Part shown: piece by piece, positions 58,734 through 64,000 of the stretch | How positions within the stretch are numbered: the first letter of the stretch is position 1 | Layout: the number at the start of each line of letters is the position of its first letter | Source of the DNA: an uncultured Nitrospiraceae bacterium | GTDB taxonomy: Bacteria; Nitrospirota; Thermodesulfovibrionia; Thermodesulfovibrionales; Dissulfurispiraceae | Direction: 5' to 3' | Assembly: GCA_903822005.1 (NCBI GenBank) | Contig: CAIJNL010000002.1 | Location: forward strand, 62,001 to 126,000 | Length of the DNA: 64,000 nucleotides | The notes under the pieces: generated by a model | What the model saw: the letters and a program-made list of their open reading frames with translations, nothing else | What the model was told of the DNA's origin: nothing | The model's database searches: none | Translations under genes and position numbers: made by a program

Positions 58734-60091
58734 CGCTGTCTTTTCCTTGTCCTCTCAGAGCCCGGAAGCAGCAGCTCCCACATAGGACCTGAATAACCCA
58801 GCTTATGCAGCACCTGGAGACTGCTGTCATAAGCATCCGGTGGAAATACGCAATGGCGGACATTTTCGAACGCTGCTGTCAGCGTCTTCTCCATCCACTC
58901 CCTGTCAATGGTCGGAGAAATGTAGTAAACGGGGTTAAGCATCCCCTGCCCGACAGTAATCAGTTTTTCCTCCAGGGCAAGCCGGGCAAGAGGCGTCCCG
59001 GGCAGTATCCTGATGCCCATAAAGATAAAACTTACGCACTTCTGCAAAGACAGTATATTATTTATGCCCTCTCGGACAGTCTCCTCTGTCTCGCCGGGGC
59101 CGCCGAACATAAAGAAGTGAGACGTGGCGATACCATGCCGGACGAGCAGATCATTGCATTCCACCACATCATTGAAGGAAAAGTTCTTGCCCATCCTGCT
59201 TAATGTAATATCGCACGCCGCATCGGACCCGACCTCTGCAGCAGCAAGGCCTGTCTTTTTCATCTTTTCGACTATCTCGTCTGTCAAGCCGCCGGGTTTA
59301 ATATATGCCGACCACGGGATCGAGAGATCGCGCCTCAGCATCTCATCGATCACCTCAAGGTATGCACCCTCATCGTCGTTAAAAACCGAATCAACAAAGA
59401 AAACAAACTTGGCACTGTATTTGTCCCTCAGCAACTCTATGTCGTCAACAACAGCGCCCGCATCTCTTCTTCTGAGCCGGGTACCTTCAAGCACGGGATA
59501 GCTGCAATATACACACTTGTACGCACATCCCCTCTTGGTCTGAACAGAGGCGATGTTTCCATTTTTGAGATAGAATTCAATTAACGGATCATCGTAAAGG
59601 GCCGATTTTATCTGTTTGCCGTTCAGGAACGCATCAGATCCGATAAGCGGCTCTGCCGGATAGATGCCGCTTTCGGCATTGTTTACAAAATCAACCGTGC
59701 TGACCTCTCCTTCGCCAATGACCCCATAGTCCGCCCCGGTCTCCTTGAGGATAAGGTCAGGAATCAGCGAAAAACCTGAACCTCCCAGGACCACCTTTAC
59801 ATCCGTTACTTTCCTGACCGTTTCAACAATGTTTTTAACATTCTGTATATAGTACTGCTCGTTCATGAGATTAACGTTGTCTATATTACGCACAGATATC
59901 CCGACCAGATCAGGCGAAAATTGTTTCACTTCGCCTCCAATGGCCTCAAGAGAAGTGTTGTGCAATAAAAAATCGGCCTGACGCACTTCATGTCCTGCCC
60001 TGACGAGTGCGGCGGCTATCATGCTCATCCCGATCGGATATACAGGATACGGCGAGAGTGTCACGTTGGCTGATATGAGAAGGACCTTCAT
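58730..60091 (-). CDS. B12-binding radical SAM protein (453 aa)
   Basis: Cobalamin domain: PIGMSMIAAALVRAGHEVRQ, PDLVGISVRNIDN, VKVVLGGSGFSLIP, YGVIGEGEVSTVDF. Radical SAM core: TKRGCAYKCVYCSYPVLEGT with CxxxCxxC. It overlaps both neighbours by four bases. It differs clearly from the radical SAM proteins on either side, so three separate chemical steps on the acyl chain or lipid headgroup are plausible. The true product is unknown. Confidence 0.9.
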   Translation of the reverse strand: MKVLLISANVTLSPYPVYPIGMSMIAAALVRAGHEVRQADFLLHNTSLEAIGGEVKQFSPDLVGISVRNIDNVNLMNEQYYIQNVKNIVETVRKVTDVKVVLGGSGFSLIPDLILKETGADYGVIGEGEVSTVDFVNNAESGIYPAEPLIGSDAFLNGKQIKSALYDDPLIEFYLKNGNIASVQTKRGCAYKCVYCSYPVLEGTRLRRRDAGAVVDDIELLRDKYSAKFVFFVDSVFNDDEGAYLEVIDEMLRRDLSIPWSAYIKPGGLTDEIVEKMKKTGLAAAEVGSDAACDITLSRMGKNFSFNDVVECNDLLVRHGIATSHFFMFGGPGETEETVREGINNILSLQKCVSFIFMGIRILPGTPLARLALEEKLITVGQGMLNPVYYISPTIDREWMEKTLTAAFENVRHCVFPPDAYDSSLQVLHKLGYSGPMWELLLPGSERTRKRQR

Positions 60092-61359
60092 TCAGGTCCC
60101 TGCGCATCTTTATTCATGTCCCACTTCCTGCGTCTGAGGCTTGCATGGCGGTATGTCCCGTCCGCCCTCTCCTTGTCGATGACCTTCATGAAAAGCTTGG
60201 CCATCCTGACTTCCTGGCTGCTCTCCCTGTAAAAAGTATCCCACGCATAATGATACAGCTCCTGCAATTTGTCGGGACGCATTTTTGCGGGTTTATATAC
60301 AACCTCGCCGGCTGTATATCTCGACCAGTCATTGTGCAGGATTCTGTTCTCTTTTTCCAGTGTCTCCCTTATGGGCGTATGCGGAAAAGGAGTCAGCACC
60401 GTAAACTCCGCCAAATCGAGATTTATCTCCAGGAGAAAATCAACAAGCCGCTTAACGGAATCTTCGTCATGGTCTTCCATCCCGAGTATTATTGTCCCTT
60501 CTACTCCTATGCCTCTTTCCTGCAGCCTCTTTACCCTTTTTCTGATATGGTCGGAAGTGTCGAAGATAGCCTGATATACATACCAGCAGCCCGCCTCTGC
60601 GGCAAGGTCCAGTATTTCGTCATTGTCCTTGATCGGATGGCATATCCATTTCTTTTTCAGCGGTTTAATGGCCCTGAAAAGCTCCTTCTCCCATTCGTCG
60701 TCCTGTCCCAGGGAATTGTCCACAAAAAAGAGCCTGTTGTTCGGGATTCCTTCCAGTTCCTTTACAACCGCGTCCATTGGGCGCGGTCTGAACTTCCTGC
60801 CTCCAAGGTAAGGGGTACAACATGGGAAGCAGTTAAATCTGCAACCACGGGATGCATGAAAGAGGTCGACCATCTGCACACCACGATAGTTATAAAGTTC
60901 TTTTTTAAGAATGCTGCGGCGCGCAGGACCAATAAGCCCTATATCCGGCATGTCGTGGAGGAAATCATATACTTTTTTCAGCTTCCCGCTCTGAAAATCA
61001 CTTATAACAGCGGCAAACCGGCCTTCTGCTTCGCCAAGGAAGACCGAATCGGCATGCTGCGATGTCTCTTCAGCATGCAGCATGGTAGCGATTCCGCCAA
61101 AAATAACCGGAATGCCTTTAGCGCGGTAATTATCAGCTATTTCCCATGCACGCGGGATTTGACAGGTCAGCATGACCGACATGGCCACAAGGTCCACATG
61201 CTCACTAAAATCTAGCGCCTCAAGGTTCTCATCGCAAAAAGATATGTTGACGTTGTCAGGTACGGTTGCGGCAAAACAGACGGGGCCATGGGGAGGCAGA
61301 TGGAATTCGGTCTGTCTGCTCAGTTTCGGCCATTTCGGATAAATCAACTTCATCTTCAT
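60088..61359 (-). CDS. B12-binding radical SAM protein (423 aa)
   Basis: It has a cobalamin-binding half (RAWEIADNYRAKGIPVIFGG, TMLHAEETSQHADSVFLGEA) and a radical SAM half with SRGCRFNCFPCC (CRFNCFPC site), followed by LFFVDNSLGQDDEWEKELFR. The sequence after the first motif (TPFPHTPIRETLEKENRI) is common in this group. It overlaps the ketosynthase-partner gene by four bases. Reaction unknown. Confidence 0.88.
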   Translation of the reverse strand: MKMKLIYPKWPKLSRQTEFHLPPHGPVCFAATVPDNVNISFCDENLEALDFSEHVDLVAMSVMLTCQIPRAWEIADNYRAKGIPVIFGGIATMLHAEETSQHADSVFLGEAEGRFAAVISDFQSGKLKKVYDFLHDMPDIGLIGPARRSILKKELYNYRGVQMVDLFHASRGCRFNCFPCCTPYLGGRKFRPRPMDAVVKELEGIPNNRLFFVDNSLGQDDEWEKELFRAIKPLKKKWICHPIKDNDEILDLAAEAGCWYVYQAIFDTSDHIRKRVKRLQERGIGVEGTIILGMEDHDEDSVKRLVDFLLEINLDLAEFTVLTPFPHTPIRETLEKENRILHNDWSRYTAGEVVYKPAKMRPDKLQELYHYAWDTFYRESSQEVRMAKLFMKVIDKERADGTYRHASLRRRKWDMNKDAQGPE

Positions 61360-62039
61360 GCTGAGTGTCTCTCCTTATTGAGCGCCATAAAATCATTGAT
61401 CACGCCGGATATGTTCCGTCCGCTTTCTGCTACAGCAATTGCTTCATCCAGGCTGCAAATAGAATTCCCCTTCATTTCCTGCCCCGCTGCGCCCGAAAGC
61501 ACACAATATATGGCTTCATCGACCTCCGCAGAACCTGCCAGCATAACAGGCAGGCCATCAATTCTTATCATATCAGCTGCTATACTGAATGCCTGCAAAA
61601 GGCTGCCGCCAGGTTCTGCCGCATAAAGCAGAGGCCCCTGGAGACCGAAATGAATAGATGCCTCTCCGAGAGGGCTGGACGGAAGCGTGTAGATAAAAAG
61701 ATTTCCCCTTGCCATGATCCGGCCGCTTTCGAGGTAATCCCTGAAATAATTAATATCAGACTGCAGGCATCCGCTCGCATTTGTGCCTATAAGCCCGGCC
61801 GGCTGCTTGCGGTCCGCATGATAATCAATGCCGGCGTCTTTAAGAGCAAGCGCTACTGCGTAACAGAGCATTACCGAAACGTCGTCGAGTTTTCCGAAAC
61901 CCTTAAACGGACATGAAAACAGTTTTGTTCTCAACTCCATTCTATCCTGATAACGCACACGGCGATCGCCGGAAACTGATCCGTATTCAGTGCCGTTAAT
62001 CCATCCAATGCCCTTTACCGAAACCATATCCGATCTCAC
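61356..62039 (-). CDS. Short ketosynthase-like protein without active Cys (227 aa)
   Basis: The sequence follows the N-terminal half of KAS II type enzymes (VMLCYAVALALKDAGIDYHA, GLIGTNASGCLQSDINYFRD, LPSSPLGEASIHFGLQGPLL) but where the nucleophile TACAS motif should be it reads YAAEPGGSLL, with no Cys. It stops at 227 residues, missing the His-containing C-terminal half. This resembles a chain-length-factor or structural partner of the complete ketosynthase encoded next. It overlaps both neighbours by four bases. Confidence 0.78.
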   Translation of the reverse strand: MRSDMVSVKGIGWINGTEYGSVSGDRRVRYQDRMELRTKLFSCPFKGFGKLDDVSVMLCYAVALALKDAGIDYHADRKQPAGLIGTNASGCLQSDINYFRDYLESGRIMARGNLFIYTLPSSPLGEASIHFGLQGPLLYAAEPGGSLLQAFSIAADMIRIDGLPVMLAGSAEVDEAIYCVLSGAAGQEMKGNSICSLDEAIAVAESGRNISGVINDFMALNKERHSA

Positions 62040-63187
62040 GACAGCACCAACACAGTGTTTATTCCGCTAAAGCCCGCATTTGTTACGAGCGCCTTGTGAC
62101 CTTTGCAGGCATCCTGCTTTTCCGGAAAAGCCCAGCCCGCAGCATCATCATCCACATCCCTAAGATTTACTGTCGGAGGGACCTGCCGTGCCCTTATTGC
62201 TCTTGCTGCAATAATCGTCTCAACAAGGCCCGCAGCGCCAAGGGTGTGGCCCAATGCTCCCTTTATGGAATATACCGGCACAGGCCCATTTGCGAATAAG
62301 GTGCGATACGCCCTCATCTCCATCTGGTCATTATAGAGAGTACCAGTGCCATGAGCTGAAATAAAGCTTATATCATCCCTGCTGCAATCCGCGGAGTGCA
62401 AAGCCCTTTCAAGAGCCAGTATCATTCCATCACTGGTACGTGACGGGCCGGTCATATGGTTTGCGTCATCGCTTAATCCCCAACCCGATATCTCCGCGAC
62501 AATCTCCAGTCCCTCCCGCTTAGCCCTCTCACGGCTCATAATCAGCGCATAAGCCGCTGCTTCGCCCAGGCTCAGTCCGCTCCGCCCCTTGTCAAAAGGC
62601 CTTGACGCTGTCTTGTCGAGCGCCATCAGAGATGAAAATCCCGCAAAAACAAACTCTGTAATACTGTCGCAGGCGACAACCAGCACGCAGTCTGCACTGC
62701 CGCCCGAAATCATCAGGGCAGCACGAGCAACGGCAGAAGAAGCGGACGCACAGGCTGCAGAAATAATCGTCCCTCTGTCTTTTAACCCGGCCAGTGCGGA
62801 CACCTTTCCGGGAAGGCCCGAGGCATCAAACTCTTTTTCATCACCTCTGCCTTCAAGGATCATCTTCTCGAGCAGGTCTATTTCGCCTTTTGTAGTAGCA
62901 ACGAGCAGTTTGGCATCTCCGGGTAAAGGGTTTCTCATGCGCGCAAAGAGGACAGCAATCATCTGCATAACGAGAGATTCATTCCCATGATAGTCAAGGC
63001 CTTCAATGAACGCAGCACAATCCGATTGCAGCGACGCAGTATTAAACCTGTTCAGCCTCCTGATAGTGCTGACTTTGTCATGTATCCCACTCCAGCAGGC
63101 GTCAATACCCGGGCCGTATGGTGTCAGCATGTCACATGCAGTGATTACCGGTCTTATTGCGCGCGGTGGAATTCGCCCGTTTTCCAT
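62036..63187 (-). CDS. Beta-ketoacyl-ACP synthase, KAS II-like (383 aa)
   Basis: Cys146 in ISAACASASSAVARA, His279 in SAHGTGTLYNDQ and His314 in KGALGHTLGAAGLVE form the Cys-His-His triad of condensing enzymes. Length 383 is normal. ATG 63187 was chosen; GTG 63199 is possible. It condenses malonyl-ACP with a growing chain, probably with the Cys-less partner encoded downstream. The start lies within the end of the thioesterase gene. Confidence 0.95.
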   Translation of the reverse strand: MENGRIPPRAIRPVITACDMLTPYGPGIDACWSGIHDKVSTIRRLNRFNTASLQSDCAAFIEGLDYHGNESLVMQMIAVLFARMRNPLPGDAKLLVATTKGEIDLLEKMILEGRGDEKEFDASGLPGKVSALAGLKDRGTIISAACASASSAVARAALMISGGSADCVLVVACDSITEFVFAGFSSLMALDKTASRPFDKGRSGLSLGEAAAYALIMSRERAKREGLEIVAEISGWGLSDDANHMTGPSRTSDGMILALERALHSADCSRDDISFISAHGTGTLYNDQMEMRAYRTLFANGPVPVYSIKGALGHTLGAAGLVETIIAARAIRARQVPPTVNLRDVDDDAAGWAFPEKQDACKGHKALVTNAGFSGINTVLVLS

Positions 63188-63639
63188 CGTTCCCTGCACC
63201 TTTCAAGAAGACTGGGAGAGATAATGCATACCTCCCCGGAAACCGCATCTGTCAACAGCTGCACCGTATAGCCGCTCACAGCAAGACTTCCATCCTGCTT
63301 CAAAAGATGGTATTCAGTATTAATTCGGGAGCCCTCATGCCAAACCATGGTCCCCCTGATTGTAAACTCTTCATCAAGGAAAAGAGATTTATAGTAGTCA
63401 ATATGGCATTCTACGACCGGGGCCCTGAGTCCCGCCAGATAAAAATCCTGAAACGAAAGGCCGCACTTCCTGCCGAGTTCAGCAGACACTTCTTCGAAAT
63501 AAAGTGGATACCGGCCGAACCATACGATCCCCATAACATCCACCTCGCTGAAATGCGTCCGCCTGCTTATATCTATGACAACCGGACCCGGCGCGTCAGC
63601 TGTGCGCTCAAAATAGACTGTTCTTCTCCTGGCAGCCAC
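63154..63639 (-). CDS. Hot-dog acyl-ACP thioesterase (161 aa)
   Basis: GTG 63639 overlaps the preceding TAG as TAGTG and opens VAARRRTVYFERTADAPGPV. The core RRTHFSEVDVMGIVWFGRYP, LYFEEVSAELGRKCGLSF is the 4HBT-type motif with catalytic Asp in the D-x-x-G-x-V/I-W/Y pattern. It would release or transfer the acyl chain from ACP. Longer frames to 63849 overlap the dehydratase and are rejected. The size fits the family. Confidence 0.88.
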   Translation of the reverse strand: MAARRRTVYFERTADAPGPVVIDISRRTHFSEVDVMGIVWFGRYPLYFEEVSAELGRKCGLSFQDFYLAGLRAPVVECHIDYYKSLFLDEEFTIRGTMVWHEGSRINTEYHLLKQDGSLAVSGYTVQLLTDAVSGEVCIISPSLLERCRERWKTGEFHRAQ

Positions 63640-63974
63640 TAAATACTCACCCTCAGTTTCAGCTCTGAAACCTTTTGGCTGTCCCTGCTCAAAGTTGCCT
63701 TGAGTATAAAATTCCGGCCTTCCTGTGCACTGCTGCATACGCATATAAGCTCCTCTGAGGGCAGCACCGGTGAGATGTATTTTGCCTGGATAATCTCTTT
63801 CAGGGTAACGGGGCGTTCTTTTGCCTTTTCGAACATAAGAGTAACGCACTGAATGTGGCAGACTCCGGGCAGCACCTTGCGGGAAGGGAAATGACCCTGA
63901 AATCCGATAAAATCCTCAGGAAATATAAAAACGGCCGTCAGGGCGTTACCGTCAACAGCGGTAAGTCCCTTCAT
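63639..63974 (-). CDS. FabZ-like 3-hydroxyacyl-ACP dehydratase (111 aa), maybe longer
   Basis: FQGHFPSRKVLPGVCHIQCV is the catalytic-helix motif (GHFP...PGV) of FabZ/FabA-type dehydratases. The rest is a single hot-dog fold. ATG 63974 gives 111 residues. The frame is open to the window edge (…RDIERC before the Met), so a start beyond 64000 is possible. It probably dehydrates hydroxyacyl-ACP to build a chain of double bonds. Confidence 0.8.
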   Translation of the reverse strand: MKGLTAVDGNALTAVFIFPEDFIGFQGHFPSRKVLPGVCHIQCVTLMFEKAKERPVTLKEIIQAKYISPVLPSEELICVCSSAQEGRNFILKATLSRDSQKVSELKLRVSI

Positions 63975-64000
63975 GCACCGTTCAATGTCTCGTTTGATAA
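63971..64000 (-). CDS. 3' end of an upstream gene (partial)
   Basis: Reading leftward from 64000, the codons give LSNETLNGA and then TGA at 63971-63973, overlapping the dehydratase ATG as ATGA, the usual operon coupling here. It is ten codons only, so the product cannot be named. Confidence 0.4.
   Translation of the reverse strand, partial: LSNETLNGA

Noticed and set aside
60145-61215. A 356-residue rightward reading frame
   Set aside because: It is antisense to a clear B12 radical SAM gene with CxxxCxxC and has no conserved pattern of its own.

Overview
The window joins two very different regions. Positions 1 to about 24,750 are the right-hand part of an integrated siphovirus-like prophage. 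From about 24,790 to 64,000 the sequence is host chromosome. The host is Gram-negative: it has Cus/Czc-type tripartite efflux, a predicted outer-membrane barrel, AmpG/NagZ muropeptide recycling and an LpxL-like acyltransferase. It probably lives without oxygen or with little: a triheme c7-type cytochrome, many radical SAM enzymes and a likely selenoprotein. A Nitrospirota or former deltaproteobacterial lineage would fit, but nothing in the window fixes the taxon.

Prophage. 1-1.9 kb holds small membrane and lipoprotein genes, probably lysis-related. 1.9-15.1 kb is the tail module: appendage proteins, tail terminator-like protein, tail tube, a strong terminator, tail chaperones, a tape measure starting at TTG, tail-tip proteins and a fibre. 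15.3-16.7 kb carries three leftward genes: two moron-like genes and a CI-like repressor whose S24 domain has lost both catalytic residues. 16.7-23.7 kb is a rightward early operon with many ATGA-type overlaps, containing a frameshifted ssb, a roughly 300-nt structured RNA candidate, a MazG-like protein and an ASCH-like protein. A Xis-like protein and a tyrosine integrase end the module, 31 bp from the 5' half of a tRNA-Gln gene that marks the right attachment site.

Host 24.8-37.8 kb: ispE, a TPR lipoprotein-like exported protein, a radical SAM/SPASM enzyme with a newly visible 20-residue Cys-rich peptide gene, glycogen phosphorylase, a wall-recycling group (nagZ, ampG with a probable AUU start, a DUF1460 amidase, a short nagA), dtd and a CCA/poly(A) nucleotidyltransferase.

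Host 37.8-54.7 kb: a Tat-exported FMN dehydrogenase, a triheme cytochrome and a PstS-like binding protein face a second PstS-like protein and a hybrid sensor kinase. Then come gene remnants, an orphan HicB-like protein, a YbaK deacylase, a YeeE/YedE transporter with in-frame UGA followed by a convincing bacterial SECIS hairpin, a tandem-duplicated small protein, a SprT-like protease, CvpA, a YtkA/FixH-like protein with a Cus-type efflux system, and a barrel protein.

Host 54.8-64 kb is one leftward operon resembling aryl-polyene or ladderane-type fatty acid clusters: dehydratase, thioesterase, ketosynthase, Cys-less ketosynthase partner, GT2-DUF2062, acyltransferase and ACP, with three B12-type radical SAM proteins. 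The main discoveries proposed are the selenocysteine YedE, the Cys-rich peptide/radical SAM pair, the phage structured RNA and the B12-radical-SAM lipid/polyene cluster.
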